Shown here piece by piece: positions 55,926 through 64,000 of a stretch of DNA of 64,000 nt. The position numbers were made by a program, and so were the translations under genes. Where the stretch lies: positions 186,001 through 250,000 of the forward strand of contig NZ_CAJXST010000001.1 in NCBI RefSeq assembly GCF_913061305.1, read 5' to 3'. The stretch's first letter is position 1; the number at the start of each line of letters is the position of its first letter. Source of the stretch: an uncultured Porticoccus sp. Its GTDB lineage: Bacteria; Pseudomonadota; Gammaproteobacteria; Pseudomonadales; Porticoccaceae. The notes below the pieces were generated by a model. That model was not told the origin of the DNA, made no database searches, and saw only the letters and a list, made by a program, of their open reading frames with translations.

Positions 55926-56309
55926 TCAGATGACCATGATGCCGTCCATTTCCACGCCAACGCCTTTGGGCAATTCCTTGACGCCAATCGCTGCCCGCGC
56001 GGGATAGGGTTCAGTAAAATAGCGGGCCATGGCTTCGTTGACGGTGGCAAAGTTGCTCATGTCGGTCAGGAAAATATTCAGTTTGACAATATCCTTCAGA
56101 GAGCCGCCAGCTTCCTCGCAGACCGCTGCCAGATTTTTGAATACCTGGTCGACTTCTGCCGCAATACCCCCTTCCACCACCTCCATGCTGTCGGGATCGA
56201 GTGGTATCTGACCGGACAGATACACGGTATTGCTGACTTTTATCGCCTGGGAGTATGTGCCGATGGCGGAGGGAGCATGGTCCGTACTGATGACGGCTTT
56301 ATTTAACAT
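55926..56309 (-). CDS. ridA: RidA family reactive-imine deaminase
   Basis: Hydrolyses reactive enamine/imine intermediates from PLP enzymes such as threonine dehydratase. 127 residues, trimeric YjgF fold. The catalytic Arg is in [15 protein letters not shown] and the signature [10 protein letters not shown] is present. Lies 17 bases downstream of spoT on the same strand, so it is part of the rpoZ-spoT unit. Confidence 0.95.
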   Translation of the reverse strand: MLNKAVISTDHAPSAIGTYSQAIKVSNTVYLSGQIPLDPDSMEVVEGGIAAEVDQVFKNLAAVCEEAGGSLKDIVKLNIFLTDMSNFATVNEAMARYFTEPYPARAAIGVKELPKGVGVEMDGIMVI

Positions 56310-56326
56310 GGGGTTGTCCTCTGGGA

Positions 56327-58429
56327 TTAGTTCTTGGTGCGATAAACGCGTTGCACCTGTTTCAAGTTGCGAATTTTACGCATCACATTGGCCAGGTGAA
56401 TACGTCCTTTGACGTCAATCACCAGATCCACGACGCTGGAGTGGGCATCTCTCTCCTTGATGCTGATTTGCTGAATAGTGGCTTCGCTTTCCGAAATACG
56501 TGCGGCGAGTGCGGCGATGATGCCCCGCTCGGAGGTCAATTCCACTTTGAACTCCACCGAGAAGTCCCCCTTGACCCTGGGGGACCAGTTCAACGCCATG
56601 CACTTTTCGACATTAGTGCGGATTTCATTGAGGTTTTTACAGGACTCACGGTGTACCACCAGGCCCCGCCCCGGGCTGAGATGGCCGAGAATCGGGTCGC
56701 CGGGAATCGGGTGGCAGCAGCGGGCATAACTGATGATTAGGCCGTCGCTGGTATCGATCATGATGGGCGATTCAAATTCCTCGGGGACGTACTCCTTGCG
56801 CATTGAGGGTGGTGCCATCAGGTTGGCCACCCCATAGGCAAGGCGGTTGCCGAGACCAATCTGTTCTAGGACTTCTTCGAAGCTGGCGGCACCGGTTTCA
56901 ACCAGCAGACGCTTGATCCAGGATTTGCGGATATTTTTATAGTTGCTGCCAAAGGTCTCCAGTGCCCGGTCGAGCAGGCGCTTGCCCAAATCCACGGATT
57001 CCTCGTGCTGCTGATGTTTCAGGAAATGGCGGATGGCACTGCGGGCTTTGGCCGTCACGACAAAATTCAGCCAGGAGGGGTTGGGCTGTGCATCCTTGGC
57101 GTTGATGATGGCCACTTTGCAGCCACTTTGCAGCGGTTCGGAGAGGGAGGTTAGCTGTCCGTTAATTTTGCTGGCTACACAGGTGTTGCCCACATTGGTA
57201 TGAACCGCATAGGCGAAGTCGACCGGTGTCGCCCCCGAGGGCAATGAAATAATCTGGCCACCGGGTGTGAAGACATAGACCTCATCGGGGAACAGGTCGG
57301 CTTTGACGTGTTCGATAAATTCCAGGGAATTCCCAGCCTTTTGCTGGATTTCCAGCAGTCCCTGTACCCAGCGGCTGGTTCTGGGATTGCCTTCCTCGCG
57401 TGACTTGTAAAGCCAGTGGGCGGCGATGCCGAAGTTGGCCATGGCATCCATATCCCGGGTTCTGATCTGCACTTCAATAGGCACCCCGTGCATGCCGATC
57501 AGTACCGTGTGCAACGACTGGTAGCCGTTGACCTTGGGAATAGCCACGTAGTCTTTAAACTCACCGGGTACCGGTTTGAACAGGTTGTGGATGACGCCCA
57601 GCGTGCGATAACAGTCATCCACTGTCTCCACCACGATGCGAAAGGCAAACACGTCCATGATATCGCGAAAGGATTTTCGTTTGGTCTTCATCTTCTGGTA
57701 GATACTCCAGAGATGTTTCTCCCGGCCCGTGACCTCGGCAGAGATCAGTTCCTTGCCGAGGCGAATTTCAATGCTGTCCTTGATTTCTTCAACGATGTGT
57801 TTGCGATTGCCGCGAGCCGATTTGAGAGCCGCCCGCAGACGCCGATGGCGCATCGGGTACATCGCCGCAAAGCCGAGGTCTTCAAATTCCACGCGGATAT
57901 CGTTGATCCCCAGTCGCTGGGCAATGGGGGCGTAAATATCCAGTGTCTCTCTGGCGATCCGCCGCCGTTTGGCCGCGCTGAGCACCTTGAGGGTGCGCAT
58001 GTTGTGGAGACGGTCAGCCAGTTTCACCAGCATAACCCGGATATCCCGGGCCATGGCCAGGGTCATTTTCTGAAAGTTTTCTGCCTGCTGCTCGGCTCGG
58101 GAGGCAAACTCAATTTCAGTGAGCTTGCTCACGCCGTCCACCAGCTCAGCGACGGTGGAACCAAAGCGCCCGGCGAGATCTTCTTTGCTGACGCCGGTGT
58201 CTTCAATGACATCGTGCAACATGGCCGCCATCAGGCTTTCTGCATCGAGGTGCATGTCTGCGAGAATATTGGCGACAGCGAGGGGGTGGCTGATGTAGGG
58301 CTCGCCGCTCTGGCGCAGCTGGCCTTCATGGCAGCCAGTCGCGAACTGATAGGCGTCGAGAATGTCCTGGACTTCTTGCTGTTCGAGGTAGGAGGAGAGC
58401 TTGTTACTCAGTGCATCAACGGCTTGCAA
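56327..58429 (-). CDS. spoT: Bifunctional (p)ppGpp synthetase/hydrolase SpoT
   Basis: Stringent-response alarmone enzyme. 700 residues: HD hydrolase domain with HPLAVANIL and [11 protein letters not shown] intact; synthetase domain with GYQSLHTVL and [24 protein letters not shown] domain ([16 protein letters not shown]); helical region; C-terminal ACT. The hydrolase His-Asp pair is present, so degradation should be active; the synthetase region also looks intact. Follows rpoZ by 19 bases. A 376-residue frame on the other strand is a shadow. Confidence 0.97.
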   Translation of the reverse strand: MQAVDALSNKLSSYLEQQEVQDILDAYQFATGCHEGQLRQSGEPYISHPLAVANILADMHLDAESLMAAMLHDVIEDTGVSKEDLAGRFGSTVAELVDGVSKLTEIEFASRAEQQAENFQKMTLAMARDIRVMLVKLADRLHNMRTLKVLSAAKRRRIARETLDIYAPIAQRLGINDIRVEFEDLGFAAMYPMRHRRLRAALKSARGNRKHIVEEIKDSIEIRLGKELISAEVTGREKHLWSIYQKMKTKRKSFRDIMDVFAFRIVVETVDDCYRTLGVIHNLFKPVPGEFKDYVAIPKVNGYQSLHTVLIGMHGVPIEVQIRTRDMDAMANFGIAAHWLYKSREEGNPRTSRWVQGLLEIQQKAGNSLEFIEHVKADLFPDEVYVFTPGGQIISLPSGATPVDFAYAVHTNVGNTCVASKINGQLTSLSEPLQSGCKVAIINAKDAQPNPSWLNFVVTAKARSAIRHFLKHQQHEESVDLGKRLLDRALETFGSNYKNIRKSWIKRLLVETGAASFEEVLEQIGLGNRLAYGVANLMAPPSMRKEYVPEEFESPIMIDTSDGLIISYARCCHPIPGDPILGHLSPGRGLVVHRESCKNLNEIRTNVEKCMALNWSPRVKGDFSVEFKVELTSERGIIAALAARISESEATIQQISIKERDAHSSVVDLVIDVKGRIHLANVMRKIRNLKQVQRVYRTKN

Positions 58430-58448
58430 GGCTTCCCCCGGTCACGGT

Positions 58449-58736
58449 TTACTCGGTTTCAGGGGCTACCGGTAGCTCGGGAGCTGAGGCATCTTCAAAG
58501 TCACCATATTCCAACAGCATTTCTTCGGGTTCTTCTTTCTGCTTGAGGATGCTTGCGTCGATGAAGCCCTCTTCAATTTCGCGCAATGCCATGACGGTGG
58601 GTTTGTCATTTTCCCAGGGCAGATGTGGTTGCTTGCCGCCGACGGCGAGTTGGCGTGCTCGCTTGGAGCTGACCATGACCAGTTCAAAGCGGTTCTCCAC
58701 ATGATCAAGGCAATCTTCGACAGTGATACGGGCCAT
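58449..58736 (-). CDS. rpoZ: RNA polymerase omega subunit
   Basis: Assists beta-prime folding and forms part of the ppGpp-binding site. 95 residues from the ATG giving [10 protein letters not shown], the near-invariant gammaproteobacterial start; the upstream extension of the frame is ignored. The [14 protein letters not shown] and [13 protein letters not shown] blocks are intact. Adjacent to spoT, linking alarmone metabolism and its target. Confidence 0.97.
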   Translation of the reverse strand: MARITVEDCLDHVENRFELVMVSSKRARQLAVGGKQPHLPWENDKPTVMALREIEEGFIDASILKQKEEPEEMLLEYGDFEDASAPELPVAPETE

Positions 58737-58793
58737 ATTTGATTCCGTTTCTTTGTTTAAGTGGGGTGTTATTGATTGGCAATCTGTGTAGAC

Positions 58794-58817
58794 AAAAAGC
58801 CGCGGCAATGCCACGGC
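58794..58817 (-). terminator. Terminator between gmk and rpoZ
   Basis: On the minus strand GCCGTGGC / GCCGCGGC (one G-U pair) with loop ATT and five T. It ends gmk transcription, so rpoZ-spoT-ridA should have its own promoter in the 58737-58793 interval or depend on read-through. Confidence 0.75.
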
Positions 58818-58844
58818 GACTTTCAGTTTACAAAATTGCGGGTA

Positions 58845-59462
58845 TCAGGACAACAAATCCTTGAGTAAATCGCCGTTGCGTCGGCACTGGTAGTCCAATT
58901 TCAGTCGATGACTGATGATAATTGACCGGAGTTCTGTCAGGGCCGTATCGAAATGGTCGTTAATCACCAGGAAGTCCGCTTCTGTATAGTGGGACATTTC
59001 CAGTTGCGCCTCTGCCAGTCGTTGGCGAATGATGGCGGGCTCATCCTGTCCGCGACCGTTGAGACGTTGCTCGAGAATGGCCAGCGACGGCGGCAGGATG
59101 AAAATGCCAATGCAGTCCGGGATCAGCCGTCGGATTTGTGCAGCACCCTGCCAGTCAATTTCCAGGATAACGTCGAGCCCGTCGGCGAGAGTCTGCTCCA
59201 CCCAGCTGCGCGACGTGCCGTAATAGTTATTGAAGACCCTGGCATGCTCAAGGAACGCTTTTTCCCTGAGCATGGTGCTGAACGTTGCCTGATCGACAAA
59301 GTGATAGTTGATGCCATCCTGCTCGCCGGGTCGCATCGGCCGGGTGGTGTGGGAGATGGAAACACAAATGTCCTGACACTGCTGCAAAAGCGCATTTACC
59401 AGACTGGTTTTTCCGGCACCGGAAGGTGCTGATACCGTGTACAGAGTACCTGTGGTCGACAT
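58845..59462 (-). CDS. gmk: Guanylate kinase
   Basis: ATP-dependent phosphorylation of GMP to GDP, essential for GTP and ppGpp supply. 205 residues from the ATG at 59462. P-loop SAPSGAGKTS near residue 10, GMP-binding SHTTRPMRPGE and YYGTS, and EIDWQGA are intact. The longer frame upstream has no conserved content. Confidence 0.97.
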   Translation of the reverse strand: MSTTGTLYTVSAPSGAGKTSLVNALLQQCQDICVSISHTTRPMRPGEQDGINYHFVDQATFSTMLREKAFLEHARVFNNYYGTSRSWVEQTLADGLDVILEIDWQGAAQIRRLIPDCIGIFILPPSLAILEQRLNGRGQDEPAIIRQRLAEAQLEMSHYTEADFLVINDHFDTALTELRSIIISHRLKLDYQCRRNGDLLKDLLS

Positions 59463-59663
59463 TGATATCCGATGCTCCGCCAGTTTCTTGGTCGCTGCAG
59501 GTTGGTGACGCATCACCAAATTTGAAGGTTGCTACAATAACGTAATCGCGCATCGACTGCATCAGAGAGGCGGCGCTTTTATTGAATTATCGGCCGGTGA
59601 GTGACCTGTATCGCGGCAGCAGACCAGAAGAGCTGTGCGGCATTCTATGCAGTGAGCCGCTGC

Positions 59664-60527
59664 TTATTCAATATTCTGGATCTGCTCGCGCATCTGTTCG
59701 ATCAGGACCTTCAGCTCTACCGCTGCGTTGGTGGTATCGGTGGCGATGGACTTTGAGGACAGGGTGTTAGCTTCGCGGTTGAGTTCCTGCATGAGAAAGT
59801 CCAGCCGCCGGCCAATCGGTTCCTGGCGTTGCAACACCCGGCGTATTTCACCCAGATGGGTATCCAGCCGGTCCAGTTCTTCGTCCACGTCGGCCCGCTG
59901 GGCAATCAACACCAGCTCCTGTTCCAGTCGGTTCTGATCCAGGCCGGCGCTCACCTCCTGCAGTCGGTCAACCAGCTTCTGGCGCTGGGCGGCCAGCAGT
60001 TCCGGCAATCGCGATCGCACGGTAGCCAGTTGCACGGCAATCCCGTCCAGTCGCTGTTCGACCAGTTCGCCGAGTTTTTCACCTTCCCGGTGACGGCCCT
60101 CCACCAGTTGATCCAGTGCTTCTTCAAACAACCGCAGCAGTGTGTTCTTGAGTTCCTCCCGGTCGATCTCGGGTTCGCTGAGCACCCCCGGCCAGCGCAA
60201 GATGTCCAGCGGTGAGATTTTTGCCGGATCGGTCATCAGGCGGGCCAGTTGTTCGCTGGCGGCAATATATTGCTCTGCCAGTGGTTGATTGATGGCTACT
60301 TCACCGGATTGTTTGGCGATATTGAGTTGCAGGGTGCAGTCCACCTTGCCCCGTTGCAGGTGCTTTCGGGTCAGTTCGCGCAGCGTCGCTTCAAGATCCC
60401 TGACGGTTTCCGGCATTCTGAAACCGGTTTCCAGATAGCGGTGATTGACAGAGCGGATTTCCCAGGCGGCGGTGCCCCAGTGGCACTCGATACTGTGGCG
60501 GGCAAAGGCAGTCATGCTGCTGGGCAT
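59664..60527 (-). CDS. yicC: YicC family protein (RNase-associated stress protein)
   Basis: 287 residues with the family start SSMTAFAR, the central helical region and the C-terminal block FLMQELNREANTLSSKS followed by LKVLIEQMREQIQNIE. YicC proteins have been linked to endoribonuclease activity and stationary-phase survival; the mechanism is not settled. Upstream of gmk on the same strand (201-base gap, no terminator seen) and divergent from rph, as in E. coli-like genomes. Confidence 0.94.
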   Translation of the reverse strand: MPSSMTAFARHSIECHWGTAAWEIRSVNHRYLETGFRMPETVRDLEATLRELTRKHLQRGKVDCTLQLNIAKQSGEVAINQPLAEQYIAASEQLARLMTDPAKISPLDILRWPGVLSEPEIDREELKNTLLRLFEEALDQLVEGRHREGEKLGELVEQRLDGIAVQLATVRSRLPELLAAQRQKLVDRLQEVSAGLDQNRLEQELVLIAQRADVDEELDRLDTHLGEIRRVLQRQEPIGRRLDFLMQELNREANTLSSKSIATDTTNAAVELKVLIEQMREQIQNIE

Positions 60528-60647
60528 GGGAATCTCCGGGAGAAGGGTGGAATTGACGTTCTATGGTAACACGGCGCCACATACGGCCGACAATTCGGTT
60601 AGAATGCCAGCCTCTTCCCCATTTCAAAAGACTACAGGAAATTTTTC

Positions 60648-61376
60648 ATGTCCCGACCCAGTGGCCGTCGTCCCGAGCAGCTCCGCGCTGTAAAACTCAC
60701 CCGCAGTTACACCCGGCATGCAGAGGGATCTGTGTTGGTGGAGTTTGGTGAAACCAAAGTCATTTGTACCGCCAGTGTCGAGTCCTCTGTGCCACGTTTC
60801 CTGCGCGGCAAGGGGCAGGGTTGGGTGACCGCTGAATACGGCATGCTGCCCCGTTCCACCGGTGAGCGTATGGCCCGCGAGGCATCAAGGGGGCGTCAGG
60901 GTGGCAGGACCCTTGAAATTCAGCGCCTGATTGGTCGCTCACTGCGGGCGGCCATGGATTTGAAAGCGCTGGGCGAGCATACCATTACGGTGGACTGTGA
61001 TGTGATCCAGGCCGACGGCGGCACCCGCACCGCCTCCATCACTGGTGCCTGTGTCGCGCTTGCCGATGCGGTTAGCCACTTGCAGGAGCGCGGTAAGATC
61101 AAAACCAATCCCCTCACCAATATGGTGGCGTCGGTTTCAGTAGGCATTTATCAGGGTGTGCCGGTACTGGATCTTGATTACGCAGAAGACTCCACGGCCG
61201 AGACAGACATGAACGTGGTCATGAACAGCAGTGGTGGTTTTATCGAAATTCAGGGCACGGCTGAGGCGGCACCGTTTACCGAGGGAGAACTACAGGAAAT
61301 GATGGTGCTGGCCAAGCACGGCATTGCCGATTTGGTCAGGGTGCAGAAAATGGCGCTGGCAAACTCGGGCGGTTAA
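60648..61376 (+). CDS. rph: Ribonuclease PH
   Basis: Phosphorolytic 3'-5' exoribonuclease trimming tRNA ends. 242 residues, full length (not the truncated K-12 allele). The phosphate-binding arginines are in [11 protein letters not shown] and in [21 protein letters not shown], and the catalytic Asp is in [14 protein letters not shown]. Its stop overlaps the stop of yggU by 3 bases tail to tail. Confidence 0.97.
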   Translation: MSRPSGRRPEQLRAVKLTRSYTRHAEGSVLVEFGETKVICTASVESSVPRFLRGKGQGWVTAEYGMLPRSTGERMAREASRGRQGGRTLEIQRLIGRSLRAAMDLKALGEHTITVDCDVIQADGGTRTASITGACVALADAVSHLQERGKIKTNPLTNMVASVSVGIYQGVPVLDLDYAEDSTAETDMNVVMNSSGGFIEIQGTAEAAPFTEGELQEMMVLAKHGIADLVRVQKMALANSGG

Positions 61377-61672
61377 ATCTCTGGCGGCTCAATAGCTGCC
61401 TCGTCGGGCAGCCGGGTCGGGTTTTCAATCTGTAATGTCTTTTGTCTGCCGGTCTCTCCTCGCAGCAGGCTGACGGCGGATTTGGGCGTGCCGAACCAGC
61501 GGCTGACCAGTGCAATCAGATGCTGGTTGGCCTTGCCATCCACCGGCGGTGAGGTAATCCGGATCTTCAGGCGGTCTCCCTGCAGTCCGACGATTTCATC
61601 TTTTGACGCGCGCGGCTGCAGCCGGCAGCGCAACAGCAGACAGCCCTCCTGCCACCGGTAGTGTTCTCCCAT
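61373..61672 (-). CDS. yggU: DUF167 family protein YggU
   Basis: 99-residue small alpha/beta protein with the family core [18 protein letters not shown] and [11 protein letters not shown]. Function unknown. The open frame continues 121 codons upstream inside yggT, but the ATG at 61672 shares one base with the TGA of yggT (TGATG), which fixes the start. Last gene of a yggS-proC-yggT-yggU run. Confidence 0.9.
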   Translation of the reverse strand: MGEHYRWQEGCLLLRCRLQPRASKDEIVGLQGDRLKIRITSPPVDGKANQHLIALVSRWFGTPKSAVSLLRGETGRQKTLQIENPTRLPDEAAIEPPEI

Positions 61673-62259
61673 CAGATGCCGGGCACCAGGCCGGAGGGCA
61701 CCTGCAGTGACCTGGCGGCACCGTGCACAAAAATCTGCAGCATATTGATCACCAGAAACATGAAAATGGGCGACAGATCCAGGCCGCCCAGCGGCGGGAT
61801 AATCCGCTGAAAAGGTGCCATAGCGGGGCGAATCAACTGATTTAACAGTGTCAGTGCGGGGTGGTTGCTCTGTGGTGCCACCCAGCTGACGATAATGACG
61901 ATCAACAGGCCGTAGAGATACAGGTTCAGCACCAGATAAATGGCGCCCACCGCACCCCAGGCCAGGGCCGACAGAATATTCATCATACCCAGGCCGTTGA
62001 TCGAAGCGGTAAGCTGAATTACCAGCCATTGGCATAGCAGCGCCAGCACGATAGTGGCCAGATCAAAATGCCGGTAAGTGGGAAACAGCTTGCGCAGGGG
62101 TTTGCTGGGCAAATGGGTGGCCTTCACCAAAAACTGGGAAATCGGATTGTAGAAGTCGGCATGGGAGAGCTGGAGGAGAAAGCGCAGCATCACCACCGCC
62201 AGGTAAAAGCTGCCGAGGGATTGAATCAGAAAAGTGCCGGCCTGGGTGAATGTACTCAT
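61672..62259 (-). CDS. yggT: YggT family membrane protein
   Basis: 195 residues with two YggT repeats, each a pair of membrane helices plus an amphipathic segment containing NPISQFL-type and PFQRIIPPLGGLDLSPI motifs. The family is linked to osmotic and ion-stress tolerance and to division-site membrane organisation in various bacteria; no defined activity. Between proC and yggU with tight spacing. Confidence 0.92.
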   Translation of the reverse strand: MSTFTQAGTFLIQSLGSFYLAVVMLRFLLQLSHADFYNPISQFLVKATHLPSKPLRKLFPTYRHFDLATIVLALLCQWLVIQLTASINGLGMMNILSALAWGAVGAIYLVLNLYLYGLLIVIIVSWVAPQSNHPALTLLNQLIRPAMAPFQRIIPPLGGLDLSPIFMFLVINMLQIFVHGAARSLQVPSGLVPGI

Positions 62260-62281
62260 AGGTTGCCTTGTTGTGTAACGG

Positions 62282-63103
62282 TTAGTTTGCCAGTTCGTCG
62301 GCCATCTCTGCTGCGCGTTTCACGGCGCTATTCATTGCCTCGCGAAACAGTGCTTTCAGATCGCCGGCTTCGAAAGCCTGTATAGCACGCTCCGTCGTGC
62401 CGCCGGGGGAGCTGACCCGCCGCCTCAATTCGGCGGCATCGACATCGCTGCTGACGGCCATTTTTGCCGCCCCAAGGGCAGTTTGCAAGGTGAGCTGCCG
62501 CGAAACTTCCGGTGACAGTCCGAGCTCTTCGCCGATTTCCTGCATGATTTCCATGATCAGGAAGTAGTAGGCGGGGCCACTGCCTGAAACCGCGGTCACG
62601 GCATCAATCTCTTCCTCCGTCTGCAACCAGCAGGACGTCCCCACGGCATTGAGAATATCACTGGCGAGTTGTTTTTGTTGGTCGGAGACCTGCCCGTTGG
62701 CAAACAGACCAGCGGCGCCGGTTTGAACCAGTGACGGCGTGTTGGGCATGCAGCGAACAATCGGCAGGTCGGCACTCAGCCACTGCTCCAGTGACGCCAT
62801 GGATATTCCCGCTGCAATCGAAATAATCAGGGGTCGGTGACCCAGAGCGCCGGCGATCGTTTCGGTCACGGTTTGCATGACCTGTGGTTTTACGGCCAGC
62901 AGAATCACCTCGGCGCTAGCCGCGGCGGCCGCGTTATCGGTTGAGGTTTGGACGCCGAAGGTACTGGCCAATTGCTGGCGATTGGCCTCCAGTGGATCGG
63001 TGACGGTAATGACGTCTGCCGGATAGCCCTTGGCGATGAGACCACCAATCAGGCTGTTGGCCATATTGCCGCCACCGATAAAAGTCAGTGTGGGTTTGTT
63101 CAC
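62282..63103 (-). CDS. proC: Pyrroline-5-carboxylate reductase
   Basis: Last step of proline synthesis, NADPH-dependent. 273 residues: Rossmann FIGGGNMANSLIGGL at the start, and the C-terminal dimer domain with VTAVSGSGPAYYF and the SPGGTTERAIQAF substrate loop intact. Follows yggS on the same strand with a 33-base gap. Confidence 0.97.
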   Translation of the reverse strand: MNKPTLTFIGGGNMANSLIGGLIAKGYPADVITVTDPLEANRQQLASTFGVQTSTDNAAAAASAEVILLAVKPQVMQTVTETIAGALGHRPLIISIAAGISMASLEQWLSADLPIVRCMPNTPSLVQTGAAGLFANGQVSDQQKQLASDILNAVGTSCWLQTEEEIDAVTAVSGSGPAYYFLIMEIMQEIGEELGLSPEVSRQLTLQTALGAAKMAVSSDVDAAELRRRVSSPGGTTERAIQAFEAGDLKALFREAMNSAVKRAAEMADELAN

Positions 63104-63136
63104 AGGTGTTTCCTTAAAACTGGGGGTTGTAGGTGG

Positions 63137-63838
63137 TCATGCCGTGGTTTGTCGGGGACCGAAAATAGCTGTCCCGATACGCACGATGGTGGAACCCTCG
63201 AGAATGGCTGCCTCAAGGTCATCCGACATGCCCATTGAGAGTGTATCCAATCTGGCCAGCCGGGTGGAGTGCCGAAGTGTGTTCAGTTGTGTTGCCAGGT
63301 GGGCAAAGGCCATTCGTTGTCGTTGCAAGTCGGGTTGACTGCGCGGGATACACATTAGCCCGCGGAGGTTAAGGTGAGGCAAGTCAATCAGCTTGTCTGC
63401 CAGGGTTGGTAGCGCTGCCACCGCAATGCCGGATTTGCTTGCCTCGCTGTCGATATTGACCTGCAGGCAGACATTCAGAGGCGCCCGGGTTGCGGGGCGC
63501 TGGGTGCTGAGGCGTTCTGCTACACGGTACCGGTCAACGCTGTGCACCCAATCAAATTGTTCGGCCACTTTTCGGGTTTTATTGGACTGTAGCGGACCGA
63601 TGAAATGCCAGCAGATATCAGTCAGGTCCGCCAGTGCCTGTTGCTTCTCCAGTGCCTCCTGGAGATAGTTTTCGCCGAAGTGGCGCTGACCCAGTGCATA
63701 GGCCGTGCGGATCGCAGTAGCGGGCTGACCCTTGCTGACCGCAAGCAGTTGAATTTTATCTGCATCGCGGCCTGCCCGGTCAGCGATTTGTTGAATCTGT
63801 CGGTGAACTCGGTTGAGATTGTCGGCTATATTATGCAT
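63137..63838 (-). CDS. yggS: PLP-homeostasis protein YggS (PLPBP)
   Basis: Single-domain PLP-binding TIM barrel controlling free pyridoxal phosphate and amino/keto acid pools. 233 residues. The PLP lysine is in LLAVSKGQP near residue 36, and the phosphate-binding end SMGMSDDLEAAI is intact. First gene of the yggS-proC-yggT-yggU run, divergent from pilT. Confidence 0.96.
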   Translation of the reverse strand: MHNIADNLNRVHRQIQQIADRAGRDADKIQLLAVSKGQPATAIRTAYALGQRHFGENYLQEALEKQQALADLTDICWHFIGPLQSNKTRKVAEQFDWVHSVDRYRVAERLSTQRPATRAPLNVCLQVNIDSEASKSGIAVAALPTLADKLIDLPHLNLRGLMCIPRSQPDLQRQRMAFAHLATQLNTLRHSTRLARLDTLSMGMSDDLEAAILEGSTIVRIGTAIFGPRQTTA

Positions 63839-63909
63839 ATACTTGTCATTGGCCGGCAGCGCGGCTTTCAGTAGAGCAGTAGATTAACCCAGAATAACAG
63901 GATTAACGC

Positions 63910-64000
63910 ATGGATATTACGGAACTGCTGGCTTTTAGCGTAAAACAGGGTTCGTCAGATTTGCACCTTTCAGGTGGTCTGCCCCCGATGATCAGGATCG
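63910..64000 (+). CDS. pilT: Type IV pilus retraction ATPase PilT, 5' fragment
   Basis: Only the first 30 codons are in the window: an ATG followed by DITELLAFSVKQGSSDLHLS and GLPPMIRI, the conserved N-terminal PAS-like start of PilT. Divergent from yggS, the standard position. PilT drives pilus retraction for twitching and DNA uptake, which gives DprA in this window a likely partner. Confidence 0.9.
   Translation, partial: MDITELLAFSVKQGSSDLHLSGGLPPMIRI

Noticed and set aside
57416-58546. 376-residue open frame on the plus strand
   Set aside because: It lies entirely antisense to spoT, whose domains and motifs are continuous; the frame has no recognisable domain and reflects codon bias.
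61673-62035. N-terminal extension of yggU
   Set aside because: It lies within yggT in another frame and has no DUF167 content; the ATG overlapping the yggT stop is the natural start.

Overview
The window is gammaproteobacterial chromosome, with no rRNA, tRNA, CRISPR array, insertion sequence or prophage visible. It is densely packed with core genes. The gene order is built from blocks familiar from Pseudomonas and its marine relatives: fmt-def-lysM-dprA-tsaC-hemF-aroE, the cta/cox operon, znu-zur, thrB-polA-sRNA-engB-cytochrome c4-dsbA, rho-trxA-ppx-ppk, oxyR-recG, gmk-rpoZ-spoT-ridA, rph-yicC and yggU-yggT-proC-yggS-pilT. From memory these blocks lie near the origin in Pseudomonas, so this is probably an origin-proximal stretch of a marine Pseudomonadales/Cellvibrionales-type bacterium. 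The organism assignment is inference.

Layout. 1-9.6 kb: formyl-methionine handling (fmt partial, def), a LysM protein, DNA uptake (dprA), purE, tRNA t6A (tsaC), heme (hemF), shikimate (aroE), a gamma-carbonic-anhydrase fold protein, a zinc-ribbon protein, an unknown protein and a MATE pump. 9.7-18.6 kb: a complete caa3/aa3-type cytochrome c oxidase cluster with its assembly factors (CtaG, SURF1, heme A synthase, heme O synthase, Sco) and a second Sco-like CxxxC protein. 18.6-21.7 kb: zinc uptake (znuABC) and Zur. 21.7-30.6 kb: a ThrB-like protein that has lost its kinase residues, polA, two tandem small-RNA genes, engB, cytochrome c4, dsbA and serC-serA. 30.7-36.5 kb: an operon of a TonB-dependent receptor, an ABC-type binding protein and a hybrid histidine kinase. 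36.7-44.2 kb: pdxH, rho, trxA, the polyphosphate pair ppx/ppk and arsenite methyltransferase arsM. 44.2-52 kb: hemW, an LpxR-type lipid A deacylase, an MFS-acyltransferase fusion, a dicarboxylate symporter, and a Pit phosphate transporter with its DUF47 partner. 52-64 kb: recG, oxyR, an SDR protein, ridA, spoT, rpoZ, gmk, yicC, rph, yggU, yggT, proC, yggS and the start of pilT.

Most notable points. (1) Two diverged tandem copies of an sRNA gene lie in the polA-engB gap, where enterics carry Spot 42 and Pseudomonas carries ErsA. Each copy has a near-perfect sigma-E/AlgU-type promoter with identical spacing and a strong terminator. (2) OxyR keeps Cys199 but has Leu at position 208, and it ends in a CPPC tail. 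(3) The ThrB-family protein lacks the catalytic Asp, the metal-site Asp and the Asn of the APH kinase fold. (4) A TonB receptor, binding protein and hybrid kinase form what looks like a self-contained outer-membrane-to-cytoplasm sensing chain. (5) Pho-box-like 11-bp direct repeats sit at the -35 position of ppk (in the gap shared with arsM) and of the DUF47-pit operon, suggesting a phosphate/arsenic regulatory neighbourhood.
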